A DNA stretch of 64,000 bases, from assembly GCA_050248955.1 (NCBI GenBank), contig JBFWRK010000005.1, positions 239,634 through 303,633 on the forward strand. The letters are read 5' to 3'. This stretch comes from JBFWRK01 sp050248955. GTDB lineage: Bacteria; Actinomycetota; Acidimicrobiia; Acidimicrobiales; Ilumatobacteraceae. The notes under the pieces are model-generated. The model ran no database searches. It had not been told where the DNA came from and saw nothing but the letters and a program-made list of their open reading frames with translations. The position numbers and the translations under genes were made by a program. Position 1 is the first letter of the stretch, and each line of letters begins with the position of its first letter. Below, one piece after another: positions 40,371 through 49,179 of this stretch.

Positions 40371-41761
40371 TCTCGCGAGCCGACGGCGTGCTGTGTCATC
40401 GCGCTGGCCGCTGCCCGGCCCTGGCGGATGCACGCGGGGATCCCGATGCCTCGGAAGCCGGCGCCGGCCAGCACAAGGGTGGGGTGCGCTGCGCTCACCG
40501 CGGCCTCGATCTCGTCGATGCGATCGAGGTGGTGGGGCAGGTACTGCGGAAAGGCCCGTTGCCACCGGGTGATCCGCACCGCGCTCGGGACCAGCTCCGT
40601 GTCGAGGCGGAGGTGGCCGCTGACCTCGGAGAGGGCGGTGGCGAGCACCAGGTCGTCATCCATGTCGAGCGGTGCTTGACGGCCGTGCCGTCCGAGTGAG
40701 ATCCGCAGCACTTCCGTGCCGTCCGGCTGTTGCCAGTGCGCCCACTTCCGTGACGCCAGCGACACCGCCGTGACGTGACCCTGCTCCGGCTTGGGCACCA
40801 GGTAGCCGCTGCCAGCGGGCACGCCGCGCAGCGCGTCGCCCTGCGCGGTGAGGCTCACCATCACGACGCCGGCGTACGGGATGCGGTCGAGCGCGTCGGC
40901 CACGTCTGGCAGCAGCGGACGCAGGAGTGGCGCGGTCACGAACGCGGGTGTCGTGATGATCACCGCGTCGAAGGCCTCACCGTTGACGAGGTGTCCGTCC
41001 CCCGCCGGCGCAGGCTCGATCGACGTGACGGCCGTCGACGTGCGCAGGTCGGTACCGGCCTCGCAGAGCGAAGCGACGAGGCGCTCGACGAGCGACGCCA
41101 TGCCCGAGCGCGGTGTCAGGAACACCGGTCCCGTCCCGGAGGGTGGCGTCGTCCGCAGCCCGATCAGCAGGCTGCGGCTGCGCTCGGCCGCTGCGGCGAT
41201 CTGGGGGGTGGATGCGAGGATGCTCAACTCGTCGGCCCCGCCGGCGTTGATGCTGCCGACGAGGGGATCGACCAGCCGCTCGAGCACCTCGTCGCCGAAC
41301 CGGTCGCGGATCACCTTTCCGAGCGAGTCGTGGGCGATGCTGCGCCGAGGAAGCGCGATGTCGAGCGCGGCGCGCGCCTTGCCGCGCCACGAGAGCAAGT
41401 GCGACCGGGCGAGACCGGCGAGTCCCGCCGGCACGCCGAGCACGAGACCCGCCGGGATCGGGTGCAGCCGGCCGGCGTGGGCGACGAACGCGGTCCCCGT
41501 CGCCGGCGCGACGAGGCGCTCGCCGAGGTCGAGCTCGCCCGCCAGCTCGACTGCGAAGGGCACGCGGGCGAGGAAGGCGTCCGGTCCCTCGTCCACGTGA
41601 GGCAGTCCACCGAGCGAGGACGTGCGGATCTTCCCGCCGAGCCGCGCGTCCGCTTCGAACACCACTGGTAGCATCCCGGAGCGGGCGAGCTCCCACGCCG
41701 CTGCGAGCCCGGTGATGCCGCCGCCGACGATCGCGATCCGTCCCGTGCGCGCGGACGTCAC
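40367..41761 (-). CDS. hemY: Coproporphyrinogen III / protoporphyrinogen oxidase (HemY/CgoX)
   Basis: 464-aa FAD enzyme. It has the dinucleotide motif IAIVGGGITGLAAAWELARS at 8-27, the E-A-D-A-R-L-G-G-K-I-R-T segment, and the closing LVLAGAGFRGIGIPACIRQG. In actinobacteria this enzyme oxidises coproporphyrinogen III to coproporphyrin III using oxygen (coproporphyrin-dependent heme route), rather than protoporphyrinogen. Placement with hemE and hemH supports that reading. Both ends overlap neighbours by 4 nt (ATGA). HemQ, the last enzyme of the route, is not in the window. Confidence 0.92.
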   Translation of the reverse strand: MTSARTGRIAIVGGGITGLAAAWELARSGMLPVVFEADARLGGKIRTSSLGGLPHVDEGPDAFLARVPFAVELAGELDLGERLVAPATGTAFVAHAGRLHPIPAGLVLGVPAGLAGLARSHLLSWRGKARAALDIALPRRSIAHDSLGKVIRDRFGDEVLERLVDPLVGSINAGGADELSILASTPQIAAAAERSRSLLIGLRTTPPSGTGPVFLTPRSGMASLVERLVASLCEAGTDLRTSTAVTSIEPAPAGDGHLVNGEAFDAVIITTPAFVTAPLLRPLLPDVADALDRIPYAGVVMVSLTAQGDALRGVPAGSGYLVPKPEQGHVTAVSLASRKWAHWQQPDGTEVLRISLGRHGRQAPLDMDDDLVLATALSEVSGHLRLDTELVPSAVRITRWQRAFPQYLPHHLDRIDEIEAAVSAAHPTLVLAGAGFRGIGIPACIRQGRAAASAMTQHAVGSRE

Positions 41762-42675
41762 CGGACGGCCTCGATCACCCGGTCAGCGAGCGCACCGATC
41801 ACCGTCGGATCATCGTTGACGCACGCCGTCCTCTCGAACGCGAGCCCGTGCTCTGCCGCCTTCGTCGCCGCCTCGATGTCGAGGTCGTAGAGCACCTCGA
41901 GGTGATCGGCGACGAACCCGCACGCACAGACGAGAAGACCGTCGGCGTTCTCGGCCGCGGCGAGGTCGCTGACCACGGCGAGGATGTCCGGACCGATCCA
42001 CGGTTCGGGCGTCCGACCGGCCGACTGCCACGCGATGCCCCAACCGCTCCACTCGGCCAATCCGGCGACGGCGGCGACCGCCTCCGCCGTGGCGCGCAGC
42101 TCGCCGGGGTACGGATCACCCGCATCGATGATCCGTTGTGGCAGCGCGTGCGCCGTGAAGAGCACCTTCGTGTTCGCCGGCATCCGCGCGAGGTGCTTCT
42201 CCACCTCGCGCGCGAGGAACTCGACGAAGGCCGGTTCCGTGGCCCAGCTCTCGATGGCGGCAACCTCGATGCCGTGCGGCTCGGCGGCGGCCCGCGCCCT
42301 GTCGACGTACTGGCCGATCGAGTAGGACGAGTAGTGCGGTGCGAGTACGAGCGCGACGATCCGCCGGAAACCTCGGGTTGCGAGGTCGGCCACTGCGGTC
42401 TCGATCTTCGGCTCGGCGTGCTTCATCCCGAGGACGACCTCGAACCTTCCCGGCGCCCGGTGATCGAGCGCCGCCTGCAACGCGACGCGCTGTGCCTCCG
42501 TCCGCTCGCCGAGCGGGGAGATGCCGCCGATGGCGTCGTAGCGGGCGATGAGCTCGGCGAGCTGCTCCGGCGTCGGTGGCCGGCCGCGACGGATGTCGAC
42601 GTAGTACGGCTCGATCTCCTCAGGCGTCCCCGGTGTGCCGTACGCCATCAGGAGCACCGCTGTCGGCGCGGTCAT
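41758..42675 (-). CDS. hemH: Ferrochelatase (coproporphyrin III type)
   Basis: 305-aa chelatase inserting Fe2+ into coproporphyrin III (CpfC) in this pathway. Motifs: LLMAYGTP at 8-15, GGISPL near 49, YSSYSIGQY with tyrosines that line the pocket, VLFTAHALPQRII (catalytic His about 173), and the late VCACGFVADHLEVLYDLDIE block, typical of ferrochelatases. It is soluble. It overlaps hemE upstream and hemY downstream by 4 nt each. Confidence 0.95.
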   Translation of the reverse strand: MTAPTAVLLMAYGTPGTPEEIEPYYVDIRRGRPPTPEQLAELIARYDAIGGISPLGERTEAQRVALQAALDHRAPGRFEVVLGMKHAEPKIETAVADLATRGFRRIVALVLAPHYSSYSIGQYVDRARAAAEPHGIEVAAIESWATEPAFVEFLAREVEKHLARMPANTKVLFTAHALPQRIIDAGDPYPGELRATAEAVAAVAGLAEWSGWGIAWQSAGRTPEPWIGPDILAVVSDLAAAENADGLLVCACGFVADHLEVLYDLDIEAATKAAEHGLAFERTACVNDDPTVIGALADRVIEAVR

Positions 42676-43712
42676 CGAGCGCTCCGTTCGTGGACGAACG
42701 CGACCAGGTCGGTGAGCACCGCCGGGTCGGTGTTCGGTTGCACGCCGTGGCCGAGGTTGAAGATGTGTCCGGGGTGACCGGCGTTGTCGGCGAGCACGTC
42801 AGTGGCACCCGCTCGTGCGACGTCCGTGCCGGCGAGCACGAGCGCGGGATCGAGGTTGCCCTGGACGACGGTGTCCGGGCCGAGGCGGCGACGGGCGTCG
42901 GAGATCGGTGTGCGCCAATCGAGCCCGATCACGCTGGGACCGGTCGCGTACATCGCCTCCAGCAGGTGGTCGCAACCGATGCCGAAGTGGATCGCCGGCG
43001 CGTTCGGATGGCTCGCCGCGAGGTAAGCGAAGACCTTGCGCGAGTGCGGCGCGACGAACCGCTGGTAGTCGGCCCGGCCGAGCGCTCCGGCCCACGAGTC
43101 GAACAGCTGGAACGCCTCGGCGCCAGCGTCGAGCTGGCTGGCGATCGACGCGATCGCGGCGTCCGCGAGCCGGCCCATGAGCTCGTGCCACGTCGCCTCG
43201 TCCGTCCGCATGAGCGCCTTCGTGTGCTCGTAGGTGCGCGACGGCCGGCCTTCGATCAGGTAGCTCCCGACCGTGAACGGTGCGCCGGCGAACGCGAGCA
43301 GCGGGACGTCGAGCTCGCGGCTGAGGATGCGGCAGGTCTCGATCACGTAGGGAGTGTCGACGTCAGGCTCGAGCGTGCGGACGCGGGCGAGGTCGCTCGC
43401 CGAGCGGAACGGACGCTCCGCCACCGGGCCGGTACCGGGAGCGACGTCCATGCCGAAGCCGATCGCGTGGGCGGGCACGACGATGTCGCTGAAGAGCACG
43501 GCCGCGTCGACGTGGTGGCGGCGCACCGGTTGGAGCGTCAACTCGGCCGCCAGCTCCGGCTGCTTGATGGCATCGAGGATGCTGCCCTCACCGCGGCGGG
43601 CGCGGTACTCGGGCAGGCTGCGGCCGGCTTGGCGCATGAACCAGACCGGGGTGTGGACGGCCGGACGGCCCTGGGCCGCGGCGAGGAAGGGAGAATCTGG
43701 CGCGGCGGTCAT
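42672..43712 (-). CDS. hemE: Uroporphyrinogen decarboxylase
   Basis: 346-aa enzyme decarboxylating uroporphyrinogen III to coproporphyrinogen III. Motifs: TPVWFMRQAGRSLPEYR near 20-36 with the substrate-binding Arg residues, ILFSDIV-like VLFSDIVVP near 72, and GFAGAPFTV-like FAGAPFTVGSYLIEG, with HVFNLGHG-like HIFNLGHGV at the end. The ATG at 43712 is chosen over GTG 43724 because that GTG overlaps a TAGCGT -10 hexamer (43723-43728). It is the first gene of hemE-hemH-hemY-sortase-lnt, where each of the first four junctions is a 4-nt overlap or a gap of a few nt. It is divergent from the LexA-box helicase-like gene. Confidence 0.96.
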   Translation of the reverse strand: MTAAPDSPFLAAAQGRPAVHTPVWFMRQAGRSLPEYRARRGEGSILDAIKQPELAAELTLQPVRRHHVDAAVLFSDIVVPAHAIGFGMDVAPGTGPVAERPFRSASDLARVRTLEPDVDTPYVIETCRILSRELDVPLLAFAGAPFTVGSYLIEGRPSRTYEHTKALMRTDEATWHELMGRLADAAIASIASQLDAGAEAFQLFDSWAGALGRADYQRFVAPHSRKVFAYLAASHPNAPAIHFGIGCDHLLEAMYATGPSVIGLDWRTPISDARRRLGPDTVVQGNLDPALVLAGTDVARAGATDVLADNAGHPGHIFNLGHGVQPNTDPAVLTDLVAFVHERSAR

Positions 43713-43722
43713 GGGCGCTCTC

Positions 43723-43728
43723 ACGCTA
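43723..43728 (-). promoter_or_regulatory. -10 element (TAGCGT) of the hem operon
   Basis: The hexamer ends 10 nt before the ATG at 43712. It predicts an mRNA with almost no leader and rules out the GTG at 43724. Confidence 0.45.
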
Positions 43729-43797
43729 TCCAGCAGATGCGGTGTGCTCGGCCTCCGGGCCGCCGGTCACCAGGGGTTCGGGCCGCCAGAGAGGGGG

Positions 43798-43841
43798 ATG
43801 ACGCGGGTCTGTGGGGCGACTATCATCGAACGTGTGTTCGT
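43798..43841 (+). promoter_or_regulatory. LexA-controlled promoter (SOS box) of the HelD-like gene
   Basis: CGAACGTGTGTTCG at 43827-43840 matches the Gram-positive/actinobacterial SOS box CGAAC-RNRY-GTTYG in full. A promoter fits just before it: -35-like ATGACG (43798-43803), 17-bp spacer, -10 TATCAT (43821-43826). LexA would sit on the -10 and start site. The gene starts 100 nt downstream. Confidence 0.75.
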
Positions 43842-43940
43842 AGTAACGAGGCGCCTGGCGCGGCGTGGCCCGGCCGATAGAGTAGCGAGACCCCTGATCG
43901 AGGCCGACCGGCGGTTTGCGTGCAGGGAGCGACAGGACGC

Positions 43941-46091
43941 ATGACCCAGCAGCACCCCGATCTGGCCGCAGAGCAGGCGTACATCGATCACGCGTACGAC
44001 TGCCTGGAACGCAGCCGCACCGACGCGTGGAAGCTCCGTGACCTGACCGAGGCGGGCATCGGCGTGGGCGGGACCTTCCAGGCCCGCTACGAGCGCGACG
44101 TCTTCGACGAAGCCCTGGTCAACCGGTTGACGCAGCTCGATCTCGGCGGTGCCGCGCTCGTGTTCGGTCGCATCGATCGTCACGCCGAAGGCCCCGACGC
44201 GATCGAGAGCTTCCACATCGGCCGCCTGGCCATCGCCGACGAGCACCGGGACCCGGTCGTGATCGACTGGCGGGCGCCGGTCGCGGAGCCGTTCTACCGG
44301 GCCACGGGCCGCGAGTCGATGGGGTTGTTGCGCAGGCGTCACTTCGCGGTGAAGGGTCGCCAGCTGCTCGGCCTGGAGGACGAGTTGTTCGGCGAGGGCC
44401 ACCTCGGCATCGGCCACGACGAGGGACTCGATGGTCAGACGGCCGGCGGCGTCACCCGTGTGAGCGCGTCGTCGAACGGGCTGCAGGGCTACAGCACCCT
44501 GCTCGAGTCGCTCGAGCGCGGCCGGACCGGCCGGCTGGGCGACATCGTCGCCACGATCCAGGGCGAGCAGGACGAGATCATCCGCTCGCCACAGGCCGGG
44601 GTGCTCGTCGTCCAGGGTGGCCCGGGCACCGGCAAGACGGTCGTCGCGCTCCACCGCGCCGCCTACCTGCTCTACACCTATCGGTTCCCGCTCGAAGACC
44701 AGGGTGTGCTCGTCATCGGGCCGAACCGGGTCTTCCTCCGCTACATCGAGCAGGTGCTGCCGTCGCTCGGCGAGGCGGGAGTCGAGCAGGTCGTGCTCTC
44801 GGATCTCGTCGACGATGCCGCGTTCGGCGGCAAGGAGACCGAGCTCGCCGCGCGCGTGAAGGGCGATGTCCGCATGAGCCGGGTCATCGAGAAGGCGGTC
44901 CGGGATCGTGAGCGGCCCCTGCGCGACGACCTGATCGTGCCGTTCGGCGCCACCTACCTGCGGCTGCGGGCCAACGACAGCGTCCGCATCGTGAAAGCCG
45001 CCCGTCGCCGCGGCCGGCGCCACAACGCCACGCGGCGCTTCGTCGAGACCGAGGTCTGGTCGGCGCTCGCGGCGAGCAGCCGCGACGACGTCACGCCGGA
45101 ACAGGTCCGGGAGGCGGTGCGGCACTACGACGAGGTCCGCGCCGCGTTCGAGCGGATGTGGCCGGTCCTCACGCCGACCGAGCTGCTGCACGATCTCTTC
45201 GGCTCGAAGGGGCTCGTCCGGCTCGCGGCAGACGGTGTGCTGTCCGAAGACGAGTGGTCGACGCTCTACCGGCCACGAGCAACAGATCTGCGTGACGTCC
45301 GCTGGAGCAACGCCGACATCGCCCTGCTCGACGAGGCGCGAGAGGTGCTCGGCCCGCGGCCGACCCGCTCGGGCAAGACCGACGAATCGCACGAGATCCG
45401 CACCTACGGACACATCGTGATCGACGAGGTGCAGGACCTCACCCCGATGCAGTTGCGGATGGCGACGCGCCGTTCGCTGAACGGCTCGATGACGATCGTC
45501 GGCGACCTCGCCCAGGCGACCGGTCCGCTCGCGCCGTCGAGCTGGGACGACGTGCTCGTCCACCTGCCCGACCGCAAGGAGTCCCGCGTCGTCGGGCTCA
45601 GCATCGGCTACCGCATCCCGGCGCAGATCATGGAGCTGGCCACGAGGGTGATGATGGCAGCGACGCCGGACTTGCGCGCGCCCACGTCCGTGCGCGCCGG
45701 CGACGTGCCGCCGTCGTTCGTCGAGGTACCCTCCGCTGCGGAGCTGACGACCGCCACGGCGACGGCCGTGAAGGGGCTCGCCGCGGACATCGGCGACGGC
45801 AGCCTCGCGGTGGTCGTGCCTGACGAACTGGTCGAGCAGATCGCCGCCGCGCTCACCGAGGCCGGCATCGAGCACGGCCGCGCCACGCGAGGCGGACTCG
45901 TGGACGATGTCACCGTCGTGCCGGTCAGCGTCGTGAAGGGTCTCGAGCTCGACGGTGTGGTCGTCGTCGAACCGTCGCAGATCGTCACGTCCGAGGCGCA
46001 GGGGCTGCGAGCGCTCTACGTCGCGCTCACCCGTGCCACGAAGCGACTCGTGATCGTCCACGCTGCGCGGTTGCCCGACGCGATGCGCTGA
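43941..46091 (+). CDS. HelD/UvrD-like superfamily 1 ATPase
   Basis: 716-aa protein of the HelD-like group. The N-terminus is helical (about 1-110), then comes the family segment VIDWRAPVAEPFYRATGRES. The first RecA half has the Walker A motif VVQGGPGTGKTVVALHRAAY (about 225), with helical insertions. The second half has HIVIDEVQDLTPMQLRMA (Walker B), the LSIGYRIPAQIMELA block and a final LYVALTRATKRL motif VI. Actinobacterial HelD (class II) strips RNA polymerase from stalled complexes; UvrD-type helicases act in repair. The upstream SOS box suggests induction by DNA damage. Start ATG 43941 is used; GTG 43920 is the alternative. Confidence 0.9.
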   Translation: MTQQHPDLAAEQAYIDHAYDCLERSRTDAWKLRDLTEAGIGVGGTFQARYERDVFDEALVNRLTQLDLGGAALVFGRIDRHAEGPDAIESFHIGRLAIADEHRDPVVIDWRAPVAEPFYRATGRESMGLLRRRHFAVKGRQLLGLEDELFGEGHLGIGHDEGLDGQTAGGVTRVSASSNGLQGYSTLLESLERGRTGRLGDIVATIQGEQDEIIRSPQAGVLVVQGGPGTGKTVVALHRAAYLLYTYRFPLEDQGVLVIGPNRVFLRYIEQVLPSLGEAGVEQVVLSDLVDDAAFGGKETELAARVKGDVRMSRVIEKAVRDRERPLRDDLIVPFGATYLRLRANDSVRIVKAARRRGRRHNATRRFVETEVWSALAASSRDDVTPEQVREAVRHYDEVRAAFERMWPVLTPTELLHDLFGSKGLVRLAADGVLSEDEWSTLYRPRATDLRDVRWSNADIALLDEAREVLGPRPTRSGKTDESHEIRTYGHIVIDEVQDLTPMQLRMATRRSLNGSMTIVGDLAQATGPLAPSSWDDVLVHLPDRKESRVVGLSIGYRIPAQIMELATRVMMAATPDLRAPTSVRAGDVPPSFVEVPSAAELTTATATAVKGLAADIGDGSLAVVVPDELVEQIAAALTEAGIEHGRATRGGLVDDVTVVPVSVVKGLELDGVVVVEPSQIVTSEAQGLRALYVALTRATKRLVIVHAARLPDAMR

Positions 46092-46171
46092 CGCAGCACG
46101 ATCGTGTGCGCCCGGCCGGGTGCGGCGGCCGGATGTGGCGGTCGTGTGCGGGTGGTCGCTCGAACCGAGCG

Positions 46172-46936
46172 TCAGCCGGATGCCGGCGCGCTGACCACGC
46201 CGTCGTACAGCTCCGCGATCTCGGCGACGTCGACGATCTGGTCGGACGGTGGCGGCTCGATCTGCTGGGCGCCGAGACCGAGCAGCTCGATCACGACCGG
46301 CCGTGTCCCGGGTGTGTTGTTGCCTTCGAAGCGGAGCATGCGCGCGTCGTCGGCGGCGAGCCAATAGGTGGTGAGCGGGCCGTAGCGCAGCACGTTCGCG
46401 GCGACGCCGTGCAACTCGTCCGTGCGAACGAAGCCCGAGCCCTCGGTCTGCTTGATCAGTAGCGGGTTGTCGCGCTGCTCGCTGGCGAGGCCGGTCACCA
46501 ATGCCAGTGCTTGGTCGAGATCCCGGCGCTCCACGTCGACCGGGCGACCGACGAAGCCGACCCCCGGGTGGCCGGTCTGGGCGAGGACGGAGACGAGCCC
46601 GTCGCGCCGCTCGACCACGCTGGCGTCGTCCCAGAACACCTCCTGGATGCCCTCCTCCGTACCCTTGCCGACGACGATCGCGTGACCGCGATGGGTCGAC
46701 CAGTCGATCTCGCCCTGCAGGTTGATCGTCGCTCCAGGGGCGACCTGGATGGCGAGCTGGAACGTCGCGCCGCCCGCCGCATAGTTGTCGAACAGCGCGT
46801 TCGCGAGCAGGTTCGCCTCGTCGTCGGTGAGCGGTCGTGGCGAAGCGCTGTCGTCGTCCCCGCCGCAGCCGGCGACCACGAGCACGGCGACCGTGATGGC
46901 CGTGACGACCCGGAACCAAGAGCGGACGATGCTCAT
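46172..46936 (-). CDS. Lipoprotein, LppX/LprG-like fold candidate
   Basis: 254-aa exported lipoprotein. The signal peptide ends in VLVVAGC with lipidated Cys near 25, followed by a short Asp/Ser linker. The mature part has strands typical of LolA/LppX-like half-barrels: ATFQLAIQVAPGATINLQGE, IVVGKGTEEGIQEVFWDD, and GFVRTDELHGVAANVLRYGP. Mycobacterial relatives carry lipids or glycolipids across the cell wall. The fold assignment rests on pattern only. The ATG has a GGAGAGCG just upstream. It is convergent with the HelD-like gene. Confidence 0.7.
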   Translation of the reverse strand: MSIVRSWFRVVTAITVAVLVVAGCGGDDDSASPRPLTDDEANLLANALFDNYAAGGATFQLAIQVAPGATINLQGEIDWSTHRGHAIVVGKGTEEGIQEVFWDDASVVERRDGLVSVLAQTGHPGVGFVGRPVDVERRDLDQALALVTGLASEQRDNPLLIKQTEGSGFVRTDELHGVAANVLRYGPLTTYWLAADDARMLRFEGNNTPGTRPVVIELLGLGAQQIEPPPSDQIVDVAEIAELYDGVVSAPASG

Positions 46937-46979
46937 CGCTCTCCGCTCTCGGCCGCTCGGGCCAGTACGCTGCGCTCGC

Positions 46980-48242
46980 TCACCGCGCTGCCGGCACGAC
47001 GATCGCGTCGACGTCCACCGCAGGCGGCGTCGAGGAGGCGGATGACGGTGGCGCCGTCGCGGCGTCGGGCATCGTCGGTTGCGCCGCCGGTGCTGGGATC
47101 GCCCGGTAGTCGACGCCGGGTGGGGCTGCCGGCAGTTCGTAGCTCGCCGGTTCCAGCGGGCGATCGGCACCGGGGCACGGCATCGCGGTCTCGATGCCGG
47201 CGGGCACCGACGTCGTGAAGCTGTTGCCGGCGAAGCAGTTCCCCTTCGTCGTGACCGTGCCCTGCGCCGCGAGGTACGCGAGGTCGACGCCGTTGTCCTC
47301 CAGCACGTTGCCCAGCACGGTGTTGCGCTCCGGCTCGTAGTCCCCGAGCGGGAGGACGCCGATGCCGAACGCCGGGTGACCGCTCACGCGGTTCTTCACG
47401 ATCGTGTTCGCCGTGCCACCTCCGATCGCGATGCCGCCGCCGAAGAACCCCCTCGCGATGTTCGGTGCGTCGGGATCAGCGTTGTCGACGACCAGGTTGC
47501 CGGCGACGACGGTCTCGATCTGCGGTGCGAGCAGTTCCTGGTCCTGCGAGTTCGGGGTCATGCCGAGGCGGTTGTTGCGGAAGACGGAGTCGATGATGTA
47601 GACGCCACCCGAGGCGTTCGTGCCGTAGTACCCGATCGCGTTCAGCTCTGCCGTGGCATCTGTGATCACGACGTTGCACGGCTTGCACTGCCCGACGTAG
47701 ACGCCGGAGTCGGGATGGCCGCTCGCGTAGACGTGCTCGATCAGCCCACCGCGAGCCGCGAACGCGTAGATGCCGTAGAGCCCGTTGTTGTGCGCCGTCA
47801 CGTACGAGGCGCGATAGCCGAGCAGGACGTCGTCGCCCGCCCCGTAGGTCTTCGCCGGATCGAGCGAACCGTCCTCCTCGTATGCGCCGTTGAAGAGGAT
47901 CCCGTTCTGCTGGTAGCGCCGGACGGTGAGGTTCTCGATGGCGACGCCACCGGCCTCGACCGAGAACCCGTTCGCCAGCCGGTCGTCACCGTCGAGGATG
48001 ACGGTGTTGCGATCGAGCCCGCGGATCACGATGCGCGGCGTCTCGACGTCGACGGCCTCCTCGTACGTGCCTGGGCTGATCAGCACGAGGTCGCCGGGGT
48101 CGGCGGCGTCGACCGCGGCCTGGATCGTGGCGAAGTCCTCGGGTACGAGGATCGTCGCCGTGGCGTCGTTGCTGCCGCCACCGCACGCCGCGAGCGCGCC
48201 GACGGCGAGCACGAGCGAGAGAGGGACGATCGCACGGCGCAC
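46980..48242 (-). CDS. Lipoprotein with right-handed parallel beta-helix repeats
   Basis: 420-aa exported protein. The lipobox is GALAAC (Cys about 20). The mature part begins VPEDFATIQAAVDAADPGD, the usual opening of pectate-lyase-like beta-helices. Repeated N/D-G-I-x-V/F turns follow (QQNGILFNG, NNGLYGIYAF, HPDSGVYVGQ, GNVLEDNGVDL). The C-terminal 60 residues are Pro/Ala/Ser-rich, a probable wall-spanning or disordered tail. A CKPC pair sits in one turn. Function is unknown: polysaccharide binding or lysis, or copper-protein maturation of the NosD type. The start is GTG with no strong ribosome site. Confidence 0.78.
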   Translation of the reverse strand: MRRAIVPLSLVLAVGALAACGGGSNDATATILVPEDFATIQAAVDAADPGDLVLISPGTYEEAVDVETPRIVIRGLDRNTVILDGDDRLANGFSVEAGGVAIENLTVRRYQQNGILFNGAYEEDGSLDPAKTYGAGDDVLLGYRASYVTAHNNGLYGIYAFAARGGLIEHVYASGHPDSGVYVGQCKPCNVVITDATAELNAIGYYGTNASGGVYIIDSVFRNNRLGMTPNSQDQELLAPQIETVVAGNLVVDNADPDAPNIARGFFGGGIAIGGGTANTIVKNRVSGHPAFGIGVLPLGDYEPERNTVLGNVLEDNGVDLAYLAAQGTVTTKGNCFAGNSFTTSVPAGIETAMPCPGADRPLEPASYELPAAPPGVDYRAIPAPAAQPTMPDAATAPPSSASSTPPAVDVDAIVVPAAR

Positions 48243-48275
48243 CGACCCATGATGGTCGATCTGCCGGCGTGCGCG

Positions 48276-49169
48276 TCAGCCGGGACCGTCACCTTGGTCG
48301 CGCAGGAACTGCTCGAGCTCCTCGATGAGCTGGTCACCGCTCTCGACGTCGATCGAGGCCTCGTCGCCGGGCTCGTCCTCGTCCTCGTCCTCGTCGTCAT
48401 CGTCGTCGGCCATGCGTTCCAGACGCCGGACGTAGCCGGGGAGGTCGTCGTCGGTGGAGATCATCTCCTCCACCTGGTCCTCGTACTCGCTGATCTCCGA
48501 GGCGAGCATGCCGATCGGCGCGGCTGTGCCGATCATGTCGCTCGCCCGCCGGATCAGTGCCAGCGCCGCCTTGGGTGAGGGGATCTCGCGTGCGTACGCG
48601 GGCGTCGCCGCCCAGAGCGAGGCGGTCGGGATGCCTGCCGTGCCGCAGGCGTCGTGAAGGACGCCGACGATACCGGTCGGGCCCTCGTAGCGCGATCGCT
48701 GCAGGTCGTACTTGTCGATGAGATCGGGATCGGACGCGGTGCCGATCAGCTGGACGCTGCGCGTGTGCGAGACGTCTGCGAGCAGCGCACCCAGCGTCAG
48801 CACCATCGTCGTGTCGAAGCGGCGGGCGATGACGAGCAGCTGCTCGCAGAACGTGCGCCACCGGAAGCTCGGCTCGGGTCCGAGCACCAGCAGGACGTCA
48901 CCGCCCGACGTCGATGCCGCCCACACTGCGACCTGGGGCCACACGATCTCGCGGGTCATGTCGTCGGTCAGTCGGACGTGGGGGCGGATGGTCGAGAAGT
49001 CCGTGAACTCCTCGGGATCGATGCTCGCGAGGAGGGTTGCACCCCATCCCTCGATCAACGAGCGCACGGCCGTCGACGCCGCATCGGCGGCGTCGTTCCA
49101 GCCGGTGAATCCGGCGATCATCACCGGGTGCCGCAGCTGCAGATCACTGTGCCAACGGACGTGCTCCAC
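48276..49169 (-). CDS. PAC2-family (proteasome assembly chaperone-like) protein
   Basis: 297-aa cytosolic protein. The N-terminus (MIAGFTGWNDAADAASTAVR) and the VLLVLGPEPSFRWRTFCEQL block, followed by TMVLTLGALLADVSHTR, match the actinobacterial PAC2 family. A highly acidic segment (about 249-270, mostly Asp and Glu) precedes a last helix (SGDQLIEELEQFLRDQ), a possible partner-binding tail. Actinobacteria with 20S proteasomes carry PAC2 proteins, but their job is unproven. GTG 49169 is preferred over GTG 49172 because a TAGCGT hexamer (minus strand, 49177-49182) ends 7 nt before it. Confidence 0.85.
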   Translation of the reverse strand: MEHVRWHSDLQLRHPVMIAGFTGWNDAADAASTAVRSLIEGWGATLLASIDPEEFTDFSTIRPHVRLTDDMTREIVWPQVAVWAASTSGGDVLLVLGPEPSFRWRTFCEQLLVIARRFDTTMVLTLGALLADVSHTRSVQLIGTASDPDLIDKYDLQRSRYEGPTGIVGVLHDACGTAGIPTASLWAATPAYAREIPSPKAALALIRRASDMIGTAAPIGMLASEISEYEDQVEEMISTDDDLPGYVRRLERMADDDDDEDEDEDEPGDEASIDVESGDQLIEELEQFLRDQGDGPG

Positions 49170-49179
49170 CACCCGAACG

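Noticed and set aside
43767..46919. A 1050-codon open frame antisense to the HelD-like gene
   Set aside because: It crosses an intergenic region and two real genes, and its product is His/Arg/Asp-rich nonsense typical of an antisense shadow.
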